Assembly (NCBI GenBank): GCA_035405645.1
Contig: DAONJL010000038.1
Span: 12,361-25,261, forward strand
Origin: DAONJL01 sp035405645 [NCBI: bacterium]
Lineage (GTDB): Bacteria > JAGOBX01 > DAONJL01
Direction of reading: 5' to 3'
DNA: 12,901 nucleotides
Part shown: piece after piece, positions 6,306 through 12,901 of the stretch
How positions within the stretch are numbered: position 1 is the stretch's first letter
How the letters are laid out: each line of letters opens with the position of its first letter
The notes under the pieces: generated by a model
The model's database searches: none
The model's input: the letters and a program-made list of their open reading frames with translations, nothing else
What the model was told of the DNA's origin: nothing
Program-made: the position numbers and the translations under genes

Positions 6306-7180
6306 AATGTTAATTTCTCAATTATTTTTGGTATTGCATCTTCTGAATTTATTGCCATAATATGTATTCCATCAGCATATAATTTTAGTTCGTTAATTAT
6401 ATCAACACATATATTAATACCAGTTTCTAATTCATTTGTAGAATTTTCAAATCTTTTAATAATATTTTCAGGAACATATACACCAGGTATTTTTAAAATA
6501 ATATCTAACATTTTTTTTGATTTAATTAATAAGACACCAGCAATTATTTTGTATTTTTTTTCTGGTAAATATATTTTTATTTCATTTAAAAAATTATTTA
6601 ATTTTATTGGTTCAAATATAGCCTGTGTTTGAAAAAAATATACACCTGCTTTTACTTTTTTAACAAATGGTATCACCTGATTATCAATTGGAATCATTGA
6701 TGGATTTATAGCAGCACCGATACAAAAATCTGTATTTTTATTTAATTTATGTTCATTCATATCAAAACCAGAATTTAGTTTTTTTACTACTTGAATAAGT
6801 TGAATACCATCTAAATCAAAAACAGGTTTTGCTTCTGGATGGTCACCAACAATTGGATTATCACCAGTAAGGCATAAAACATTGTTTATACCAAGCATAG
6901 CAGCACTTAATAAATCTGATTGCAATGCAATTCGATTTCTATCACGGCAGGTTAATTGATAAATTGTTGGTATATTTAATTTTTCTTTAATTAAATAAGA
7001 TAAAGCAAGTGAACCAAGTCGAACCATACTTCGCTGATTATCAGTAATATTTATTGCATCGACATACCCATTTAATAATTTGGCTTTTTCCAATACTTTG
7101 GTTGGGTCTGGTCCTTTTGGTGGTGTTATTTCTGCTGTTATTAAAAAATTTTTTTTCTTATACAATTCATCAATTCGCAT
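6302..7180 (-). CDS. metF: Methylenetetrahydrofolate reductase, catalytic flavoprotein subunit MetF
   Basis: MetF reduces 5,10-methylene-THF to 5-methyl-THF using bound flavin. It supplies methyl groups for methionine synthesis and, in some anaerobes, runs in the Wood-Ljungdahl methyl branch. The TIM-barrel protein has 292 residues from the chosen start. Motifs: AEITPPKG (16-23, with the family Glu), TCRDRNR (77-83), LTGDNP (104-109, the flavin-contacting Asp), GVYFFQTQ (179-186), GVYVPE (233-238) and GIHIMAIN (271-278). An in-frame TTG at 7234 would add 18 residues but overlaps metV by 53 bases. The ATG at 7180 is preferred: it begins with the usual MRIDELYKKKNFLITAE, lies 1 base after the metV stop and has an AAGGAA ribosome site 10 bases upstream. 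The adjacent metV argues for a MetVF-type complex, whose electron donor need not be NADH; no hdr, mvhD or rnfC-like partner is in the window. Confidence 0.95.
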   Translation of the reverse strand: MRIDELYKKKNFLITAEITPPKGPDPTKVLEKAKLLNGYVDAINITDNQRSMVRLGSLALSYLIKEKLNIPTIYQLTCRDRNRIALQSDLLSAAMLGINNVLCLTGDNPIVGDHPEAKPVFDLDGIQLIQVVKKLNSGFDMNEHKLNKNTDFCIGAAINPSMIPIDNQVIPFVKKVKAGVYFFQTQAIFEPIKLNNFLNEIKIYLPEKKYKIIAGVLLIKSKKMLDIILKIPGVYVPENIIKRFENSTNELETGINICVDIINELKLYADGIHIMAINSEDAIPKIIEKLTL

Positions 7181-7181
7181 T

Positions 7182-7814
7182 TTAATTTTTTTCCTTAATA
7201 AGTCTACTATAATTTCTTGGTTCCTTAATTTCAAATAATTTCTCTAATTCATTTTTTTCTTTCAGTCTTTTAATAATTAAAGCCCATACACAATCAGAAG
7301 TTAAATCTTTTTCACATTTACCATTAACAGAACCACCACACGGACCATTTAATAAACCTTTTGCACAGCGAGATGTGGGACAATAACCATCAGTAATTCC
7401 TAAAATGCAGATTTTACATAACTTGCAATATTCTTTGAAATTATTCAATCGTTCAGTAGTGCCTAAATATAAGCCATTTAATGCAGGCACAATTTTTTTA
7501 TCAGTTAAATCACGAATTGCACCGGCGCCTGCACCACAAGCCATAATTAAGAGTGCGTCAGCATTTTTAATTGCTTCCTGATGTATTTTAAAATATTTTT
7601 GAACTAATCTTTTATCACAGGGTGATTCAATTACAATTTTACCAACTATATTTTTTCCTTCTTTTGATAACAATTCAGCCATTTCTTCAACTTCTTTTTC
7701 TCCACCAGTTTGACAACTTGTTGCACATTCACCACAGCCAATAATAAAAATGTTACTTAAACCAATTAAATTTTTTTTAATTTCATCAAATGGTTTTTGT
7801 TCTGTTACAATCAT
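7182..7814 (-). CDS. metV: MetV, cysteine-rich subunit of methylene-THF reductase
   Basis: This 210-residue cytoplasmic protein is the MetF partner found in acetogens and many other anaerobes. Its 13 cysteines fall in two groups. The N-terminal one is GCGECATSCQTGGEKEV (26-42: C27, C30, C34), with C66 and C93 following. The C-terminal one is CKLCKIC (130-136), then YCPTSRCAKGLLNGPCGG (144-161), KCEKD (166-170) and DCVWALIIKRL (174-184). The GPCGG and CVW elements are diagnostic of the family. These cysteines are expected to hold Fe-S clusters or zinc and to pass electrons to the MetF flavin; which one cannot be seen here. The start has AAGGA 9 bases upstream. It lies 33 bases after the protease gene and 1 base before metF, so MetV and MetF are surely co-translated. 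Length is normal and no cysteine expected from the motifs is missing. Confidence 0.93.
   Translation of the reverse strand: MIVTEQKPFDEIKKNLIGLSNIFIIGCGECATSCQTGGEKEVEEMAELLSKEGKNIVGKIVIESPCDKRLVQKYFKIHQEAIKNADALLIMACGAGAGAIRDLTDKKIVPALNGLYLGTTERLNNFKEYCKLCKICILGITDGYCPTSRCAKGLLNGPCGGSVNGKCEKDLTSDCVWALIIKRLKEKNELEKLFEIKEPRNYSRLIKEKN
7191..7196 (-). promoter_or_regulatory. Ribosome binding site that fixes the metF start
   Basis: AAGGAA on the minus strand, inside the last codons of metV, lies 10 bases before the ATG at 7180. No comparable site precedes the upstream TTG at 7234. It therefore supports the shorter, 292-residue MetF. Confidence 0.7.
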
Positions 7815-7847
7815 TTTATTTTTTCCTTATTAAAAAGTGACATAATA

Positions 7848-10331
7848 TTATCTAACAACTGCAGCTTTTGTAAAATATTTTGAATGACTATCACTTATAT
7901 AAATAATATAAACACCAGAAGCAACATCAGAACCATCGCTATCTTTTAAATTCCAATAATATTTATTATTATTAAGTGGTAAATTTCCTATTTTTGATTT
8001 TAAAACTTTTTTTCCAGTTATTGTATAAATTTCAATATCTTCATTTCCAGAAAATAAATATTCATCTACACCATCCAGAGAATTAGAATTATTTATATCT
8101 CTGAAAAAATAAATACCCAAACCACCATAATTAGTTGAATTAGCAACATAAGGATTAGGATAAGCAATTAAATTATTAAAAGATGTAATTTGATTAGGAG
8201 AATAAAATAATGCAAAAGTTGTTAAATGATTTATTGAAACATAAACACAGGTATCAGCAATAGTATGTTCAAAATCATTATTTTCCCATCTGTTATTCTG
8301 TTCATTAAAATAAAATAATTTCCAGTTATTTTTTTCACCAGTAAAAAGTTCTGAATCAAAAAAAATCTGAAATTTAGTTGTAATATTAGTTATTTGCACT
8401 CCATTATCTTTGTTAAATATTTTTAATTCAAATGCTGTATTTTTTGATTGTTCAAATATTTCTTCTCTTAAGCCATTTTTATTTGAAATTTGTTTATTAC
8501 CAATGAAAATATTTAGATTTGCAACTGCTGAATCAATATTTATAAGTAAAGTATTTTTTCTGTTATTTATTAAATTTTCTAAACCTAATATAGTTGTATC
8601 ATTTATTGGTTTGTTGATTAATACACCATTTTTTTCAGTATCATTTGTAAAATCAATTTTTATAAAATCTTGATTATAAATTTTTGTATCTGTGCATATA
8701 TTACTTGTTGAAAATAGATTATATATTTTTATATTACCTTTGTTTTCTATTTGTTGAGAATAAAATATTTTTAGTGATTTGGAGGTTAAGACATTAGTTT
8801 GAGAATTTAATGCTGATATTGTGATAGTATTTTCGCCAGTAAAAATTGTCACTTCTGTTTCACTTATTGTCTTTGAAGCATAATAATTATTAAGATTATT
8901 TTTTGAGGAAACCGAAATCAAAATAGTATTAACAATTTGAGTATTGCCATTTATTTCCCATTTGATTTTTACTGGATTTACTATTGTATCTTGATAATTA
9001 GTAGTTAATATAGTAATGATAGGCGGTTCATTTGAACTAAAAATATTAAATGTCATATTATCTGCTGAAGGACCAATATTTGAAATCACAGTATCAGGCA
9101 TTAATGTATTATTATATGCTTTTGCAGGTGGAATAGAGTATGGACCAAAACCATTAACATTATTTTTCCACGGATCATCAAATCTACCGTGAGTAGAACC
9201 TGAATTTGTATTATTTGCTTCGATTAAATCAACTCTTAAATGATTTGGATTTATGTTTACATTATTATTATTTAAACTTCCAACACTATCATCAATATGC
9301 CATATTAAAAGTCCACTACCAGGTATATAAGCATCATAACTTTTATTCTGACGATTTTCTATTAAGTAATATTCAAGAGTTGGATTATCAGCAACTGAAA
9401 TTGGAATTTTAATTCCAGTATCATTTTCAGCAGAATTACCTAATTGATAATTATTTTTATATGTTGTTATTATTTCAGGTATTAACCAGCCAACAAGTAT
9501 TTTATGCCAGATAGAAGGGAAACAGGGATTATCTCCATTATTTATCCATAAACCATAATCCATTACATCCCAATTACCCACCATAGAATTACTTGATGAA
9601 GTAGAATATAAATCAACAAAACCAATATCGTGTCCAAATTCATGACAAATTATACCGAGCGGCGATGAAACAGCGAAAATAGCATAAGAATTTATTTGTT
9701 TTCCATCTTTTATTATTGTAGCAATTTCAGTTTGATGCGACCAGATATCAGATGAAATACCAGTCATTGCTTCATCATTACCAGAATGTAAAATTAAAAT
9801 ATGGTCAACTTTACCATCATTATTAGCATCATAATTTGCAAAATTTACACCAGCATTATCAGCAAGATTTATCGCTTCTTTGACTAAATCTTCAACACCA
9901 GCTTCATTATAAGTATTACCATAATTTTCGTATAAATTCGAAGCACGATACCAGGTAGTTGGCGATGGATAAATATCCTGTTCAGTAATATCTAAATTTA
10001 ATTTGCCATAAGATGCTTTATAATAATAATCTTTTAAAGAATCAGAAGAAGCAATAAATTTTGAAGAAACATTTGAGGAATTTCCAATTCTATTTGAAAA
10101 ATCAATTTTTAAAATTAAAATTTTTCTTGTGCCAGTTACTGGTGCAAATTTTTGTTTTGATGGTGCTAATTTTGGTGCTTCTTTTTTTCTTTGTTCAAAA
10201 AAATAATTAATAACTTCTTTATTATATCTCTCCATAAATTTAGTGTCTTTTAACAAATCGGGATGTGGTGGCGCTGCATAAGTCAAATTGATTAGAATTA
10301 AAAACAAAAATAACATCATAAAATATTTCAT
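7848..10331 (-). CDS. Secreted M6-family zinc metalloprotease with T9SS/FlgD-like C-terminal tail
   Basis: This 827-residue secreted protease has a signal peptide at 1-20 (hydrophobic core, probable cut after YAA). A short pro-region leads to PVTGTRKILILKIDF (64-78), where M6 catalytic domains usually begin. The zinc site is HEFGHDIG (230-237) with D240 nearby; NWDVMDYG (253-260) is the Met-turn-like element. DANNDGKVDH (168-177) looks like a calcium loop. IPGSGLLIWHIDD (336-348) and HLRVDLIEA (364-372) are further M6 landmarks. From about 430 there are beta-rich modules, including one near 690-710 ending HLTTFALF. A C-terminal domain at about 720-827 has YPNPY (724-728), IYTITGKKV (768-776), WNLKDSDGSDVASGVYIIYI (793-812) and the terminal KAAVVR. 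This resembles type IX (Por) or FlgD-like tails, so passage across the outer membrane or surface anchoring is inferred. AAGGAGA 7 bases upstream sets the start. The substrate is unknown. Confidence 0.93.
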   Translation of the reverse strand: MKYFMMLFLFLILINLTYAAPPHPDLLKDTKFMERYNKEVINYFFEQRKKEAPKLAPSKQKFAPVTGTRKILILKIDFSNRIGNSSNVSSKFIASSDSLKDYYYKASYGKLNLDITEQDIYPSPTTWYRASNLYENYGNTYNEAGVEDLVKEAINLADNAGVNFANYDANNDGKVDHILILHSGNDEAMTGISSDIWSHQTEIATIIKDGKQINSYAIFAVSSPLGIICHEFGHDIGFVDLYSTSSSNSMVGNWDVMDYGLWINNGDNPCFPSIWHKILVGWLIPEIITTYKNNYQLGNSAENDTGIKIPISVADNPTLEYYLIENRQNKSYDAYIPGSGLLIWHIDDSVGSLNNNNVNINPNHLRVDLIEANNTNSGSTHGRFDDPWKNNVNGFGPYSIPPAKAYNNTLMPDTVISNIGPSADNMTFNIFSSNEPPIITILTTNYQDTIVNPVKIKWEINGNTQIVNTILISVSSKNNLNNYYASKTISETEVTIFTGENTITISALNSQTNVLTSKSLKIFYSQQIENKGNIKIYNLFSTSNICTDTKIYNQDFIKIDFTNDTEKNGVLINKPINDTTILGLENLINNRKNTLLINIDSAVANLNIFIGNKQISNKNGLREEIFEQSKNTAFELKIFNKDNGVQITNITTKFQIFFDSELFTGEKNNWKLFYFNEQNNRWENNDFEHTIADTCVYVSINHLTTFALFYSPNQITSFNNLIAYPNPYVANSTNYGGLGIYFFRDINNSNSLDGVDEYLFSGNEDIEIYTITGKKVLKSKIGNLPLNNNKYYWNLKDSDGSDVASGVYIIYISDSHSKYFTKAAVVR

Positions 10332-10338
10332 TAATTTT

Positions 10339-10345
10339 TCTCCTT
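10339..10345 (-). promoter_or_regulatory. Strong Shine-Dalgarno for the M6 protease
   Basis: AAGGAGA on the minus strand, 7 bases before the protease ATG, is the strongest ribosome site in the window. It occupies almost the whole 14-base gap after the cyclase stop, so the protease probably has its own efficient initiation even if it shares the cyclase message. Confidence 0.75.
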
Positions 10346-12784
10346 TTAAAAAATTTTTTCTTTTATTTCTTCAATTATAAAATTATTATTTTTTAACAAT
10401 TTTACTGCAAAAAATTTTGGTTCAATAAATTTTTTAAAACAAAATTTATTTATTGCTCTTTCTTTTTCTATTTCTTCATTCCTGCTTTTAATTATTTTTT
10501 TAAATGATTGAATAATACTAATAAAATTTTCATTTGTGCAATATATTAAATTCATTAAATTAAAATTATCATTTAAAAAAATAATAATACTATTATTATT
10601 TTGATTATATATAAAAAAATCAAATTCGTCAAATTTTGAAGTATCATAAATCATTTTTAATAACTCTAATTTATTATCTTTTGTATTTTCTGTTATTGTA
10701 AATGTTTTCTTTAAAGGAAATTTAGTATATAATTCTAATATCTCAAAAAAATTTTTCGTTTGATGAATAAATACTTTATTTTGCAAAGTATAAAAAATTA
10801 AATAACTATCAGAATAAGTTGTAATAAAGACACGATTTTCATCGCCTAAATATTTTTTATCAAATAAACTTCTGTTTATATTATTAATAAGTTTAATCCA
10901 ATATTCTGAAATCTGATAATTTCCTTTAAAAGTAAAAAATTTAAAATAATAATTAAAAGCAAAATTTGTTTTGAGAAAATTTTCAAATATTTCTTTTATA
11001 AGAAGAATAAATTCATTTTGAGAACGAAAATGTTTTACATATACTTCGCCATAAGAATTCATTATGATAAAAGAAATTGTTTCAATTTCTTCAAAAGAAA
11101 CAGATTCAAAATTAATAACTATTAAACATTTAATGATAAATGGTTTTTCGAGATAATATTCGTTTTTAATAATTTCTTTTTTATCTTTTATGAATTCTTT
11201 AATTGTATTAAGAAAATTTATTATATCGTTAAAATTAATTTTCAAATGATAACCAAACAAATTTATTTTTGTGCGATAAGGATTATATAAAGAATTATAA
11301 ACGAGCCAGACAAGAATATCTAATAAATATTTTGTTTCCATAATTTTGCTTTCAAACATAATTGAGTTACTAATCCTTGTAACTGGTCCTCTATATAATT
11401 CCCAGGTTTGTTCAAGTTCATTATATTTTATTGAAATAATATCTTCGTAAGGTTTATCAGATAAAGAAATATAGAAATAATCAATCTTTGATGGTTTGCC
11501 TGTAAAATAAGAAATTAATTTTCTACCAATGATTGTCATATCTCTATCAGTTATATTATAGTCTATTTTTATATTTTTAAAATAATCAGAAAATTTCATA
11601 AAATTATTTATCATATGTTTTTTTAACTCTTTATTTATTTTTAATAGTTTATCAAACGACCATTTATTAAAATTATCAAGTTCTTCAACTTCTTTCTCAG
11701 ACCATTTCCACTTTCTTATATATTCTTTCATTATCAAAGTTTTTTCAGGTAATTTCTCATCTGGATAATTTTTATATATCAATAATTCTGGTTGAATTTT
11801 TAAATAAAAACATTTGCGTAAAATATCAAGCAATTTCCAGTTTTCTGTTTGTTCATAATAATCATAAATATATTCATACATTAATATATATGCATCAATA
11901 GCCTTTACATTAAAATTATTTGATAAAACATTTCTTTTTAAAATATTACATAATAAACTTGTCTGTTTTTCAGTATTTATATATTTATCAATTAGAGAAA
12001 TTTTAATAAATGATTTAAAAGGATTATCAAGTGATTTAATCATATGCCAGAGTGCAGCCCCGAAAAATTCACCTTTATTTATTTTTGATAAATTGCCTAA
12101 ATCAATGAAATCATTATTATTATTTAATGCCGCGAACATTTTATTATAGCTTTCATTATCAGTATTTGGTGAGATAACCCACCAGAATGGAACTTTTCCA
12201 TCAACAACAATTGAACTCCTGAAATATTCATCTTTTAATAAATCACCTTGGGCAGAACCACAACTCTCACCTTCAAATTCACCAAATTTACTATTTCTTG
12301 CTTCTTTGATATCAGTTGGGAAAAAATGAATTTCCAGTCCATTATTTTCTAAAAACCATTTTTCTATGCTTTTTAATTTTTCTGTAAATAAATAATAACT
12401 ATCTTTATCAAATTTATTTTTTTCTATGCAAACCCAATAATCAAAATCAGAATTTTTATTTTGTGCTATTGAACCAATTGAACCCATTATTGAGATTGAT
12501 TCAATTAATTCATTAGAATTAATTGATGTTGGTAATTTAATTAAAGGGAATCGTTTTTTTACTATTTGAATTATTTCATCATTAACATTGTAGTTTTTAA
12601 TTCCAATTGGCAAATTTTTAGAATCAATATAACCAGGTAAACCTTTAATATTTGTATGAAGAAGAAAAGGAATTAATTTTATAAAATCTTTTTCTACCTC
12701 ACCTAAATTATTAAGTGTTTTTTCTATTTTTAAATTGTTATATTCTCTAAATTTATTTAAATTATTTTGAATATTCTGTTCCAT
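10346..12784 (-). CDS. cyaA: Class I adenylate cyclase (enterobacterial CyaA type), full length
   Basis: This 812-residue cytoplasmic protein is predicted to make cAMP from ATP. It aligns by eye with E. coli CyaA over most of its length. In the N-terminal nucleotidyltransferase-like catalytic domain: LLHTN with LPGY (41-52), MGSIGSIAQNKNSDFDYWVC (100-119, with D113 and D115 of the GS...SDxD metal site), EIHFFPTD (151-158), CGSAQGDLLKDEYFR (175-189), FGAALWHMIKSLDNPFKS (241-258) and RKCFYLK (323-329). The C-terminal half still matches around IGRKL, the TWELYRG segment and the YRTKINLFG segment, so the regulatory half is present. A TTG at 12829 could extend the frame by 15 residues, but it lies inside the -35 box. 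The ATG at 12784 gives the start expected from E. coli CyaA. No Shine-Dalgarno is seen, and the inferred leader is only about 10 bases. The downstream gene is the M6 protease. Confidence 0.93.
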   Translation of the reverse strand: MEQNIQNNLNKFREYNNLKIEKTLNNLGEVEKDFIKLIPFLLHTNIKGLPGYIDSKNLPIGIKNYNVNDEIIQIVKKRFPLIKLPTSINSNELIESISIMGSIGSIAQNKNSDFDYWVCIEKNKFDKDSYYLFTEKLKSIEKWFLENNGLEIHFFPTDIKEARNSKFGEFEGESCGSAQGDLLKDEYFRSSIVVDGKVPFWWVISPNTDNESYNKMFAALNNNNDFIDLGNLSKINKGEFFGAALWHMIKSLDNPFKSFIKISLIDKYINTEKQTSLLCNILKRNVLSNNFNVKAIDAYILMYEYIYDYYEQTENWKLLDILRKCFYLKIQPELLIYKNYPDEKLPEKTLIMKEYIRKWKWSEKEVEELDNFNKWSFDKLLKINKELKKHMINNFMKFSDYFKNIKIDYNITDRDMTIIGRKLISYFTGKPSKIDYFYISLSDKPYEDIISIKYNELEQTWELYRGPVTRISNSIMFESKIMETKYLLDILVWLVYNSLYNPYRTKINLFGYHLKINFNDIINFLNTIKEFIKDKKEIIKNEYYLEKPFIIKCLIVINFESVSFEEIETISFIIMNSYGEVYVKHFRSQNEFILLIKEIFENFLKTNFAFNYYFKFFTFKGNYQISEYWIKLINNINRSLFDKKYLGDENRVFITTYSDSYLIFYTLQNKVFIHQTKNFFEILELYTKFPLKKTFTITENTKDNKLELLKMIYDTSKFDEFDFFIYNQNNNSIIIFLNDNFNLMNLIYCTNENFISIIQSFKKIIKSRNEEIEKERAINKFCFKKFIEPKFFAVKLLKNNNFIIEEIKEKIF

Positions 12785-12800
12785 TGATATAAATAATATT

Positions 12801-12829
12801 ATAATATTTATTTTAAAATCAAAAGTCAA
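12801..12829 (-). promoter_or_regulatory. Sigma70-type promoter for the cyclase and downstream genes
   Basis: On the minus strand TTGACT (12829-12824) is followed after exactly 17 bases by TATTAT (12806-12801), each one mismatch from consensus. An alternative TATAAT overlaps at a longer, 20-base spacing. The -10 box ends 16 bases before the cyclase ATG, so the message would have a leader of roughly 10 bases and no room for a normal ribosome site. Confidence 0.6.
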
Positions 12830-12901
12830 GCAACAAATAAATTTATTCCAGAAAATATCCCAGACATGGTATACCCCTTTGCAGCATTACGAATAGTAAG
12901 T
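12826..12901 (-). other. Unassigned right-edge segment, richer in G+C; possible end of an upstream gene
   Basis: Bases from about 12848 to 12895 are visibly richer in G and C than the rest. On the minus strand a frame stays open from the edge (LTIRNAAKGYTMSGIFSGI, then NLFVA) to TGA at 12828-12826, inside the -35 box. The codons (AAG, GGG, ACC) are unlike those of the neighbours. A plus-strand frame across the same stretch is also open, so neither can be trusted. It could be a gene end, a repeat or an RNA gene edge; I cannot tell. Confidence 0.2.

Noticed and set aside
7181-7234. Longer MetF starting at an in-frame TTG
   Set aside because: It would overlap metV by 53 bases and has no good ribosome site. 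The ATG at 7180 has AAGGAA at proper spacing and gives the normal MetF N-terminus.
8410-9412. Plus-strand open frames at 8410-8673 and 9206-9412
   Set aside because: They are antisense to the beta-rich and catalytic parts of the M6 protease, whose conserved residues explain the sequence; no start signals are present.
12785-12829. Longer cyclase starting at an in-frame TTG
   Set aside because: The TTG is part of the likely -35 box TTGACT. The extra 15 residues (many Ile/Phe) are not expected from the family, and the internal ATG aligns with the E. coli CyaA start.
7848-12829. Identical apparent length (827 codons) of the cyclase and protease frames, as if duplicated
   Set aside because: The proteins share no sequence or domain, and the cyclase is 812 residues from its likely start. 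The match in length is chance.
1-12901. CRISPR arrays, tRNA genes, IS ends or direct-repeat arrays
   Set aside because: I saw no regularly spaced repeats, tRNA-like cloverleaf or paired insertion-sequence ends; the frequent A/T runs are compositional. RNA-specific scans were not possible here.

Overview
The window is about 12.9 kb of very AT-rich DNA (roughly 20-25% G+C by eye). Every convincing gene is on the minus strand, so transcription runs from the right edge to the left. TGA acts as a normal stop (the metF gene ends in an ATGA overlap), so the standard bacterial code applies. An LptF/LptG-type LPS exporter subunit and a secreted protease with a T9SS/FlgD-like C-terminal tail point to a Gram-negative, double-membraned bacterium. 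Low G+C, that type of tail and a MetVF methylene-tetrahydrofolate reductase suggest an FCB-related or candidate-phylum lineage (for example WOR-3-like), but this placement is inference only.

Layout in transcription order. (1) A sigma70-like promoter (12801-12829) sits just upstream of a full-length class I adenylate cyclase (10346-12784). (2) A secreted M6-family zinc metalloprotease follows 14 bp later (7848-10331). (3) metV (7182-7814) and metF (6302-7180) lie next to each other and encode the two core subunits of an acetogen-type methylene-THF reductase. (4) A membrane-anchored DPM1/ArnC-like GT2 glycosyltransferase (5418-6305) overlaps metF by 4 bp. It is followed by an LptF/LptG-family permease (4324-5412) and an extremely Phe-rich polytopic membrane protein of unknown role (3699-4319). 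(5) A 64-bp gap holds a second good promoter. It drives a three-gene set with gaps or overlaps of a few bases: a helical-repeat + PilZ + Cys-motif protein (2708-3634), a degenerate HD-GYP protein (1627-2721) and a glycerate 2-kinase (319-1623). (6) A 13-bp AT-only inverted repeat follows (240-284). The left edge carries a decayed remnant of an Rpn/PD-(D/E)XK transposase-nuclease family gene with a frameshift and an in-frame TAA.

The genes do not form one obvious pathway. They group as cAMP synthesis, protein secretion/proteolysis, one-carbon and glycerate metabolism, envelope glycolipid assembly, and c-di-GMP-type signalling. The tight spacing suggests at least two polycistronic units. The item most worth following up is the overlapping gene pair that joins a PilZ/Cys-motif protein to an HD-GYP protein lacking key metal ligands. 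The Rpn-family pseudogene and the Phe-rich membrane protein come next. Two reading frames that open at upstream TTG codons (cyclase and metF) were shortened to internal ATG starts.
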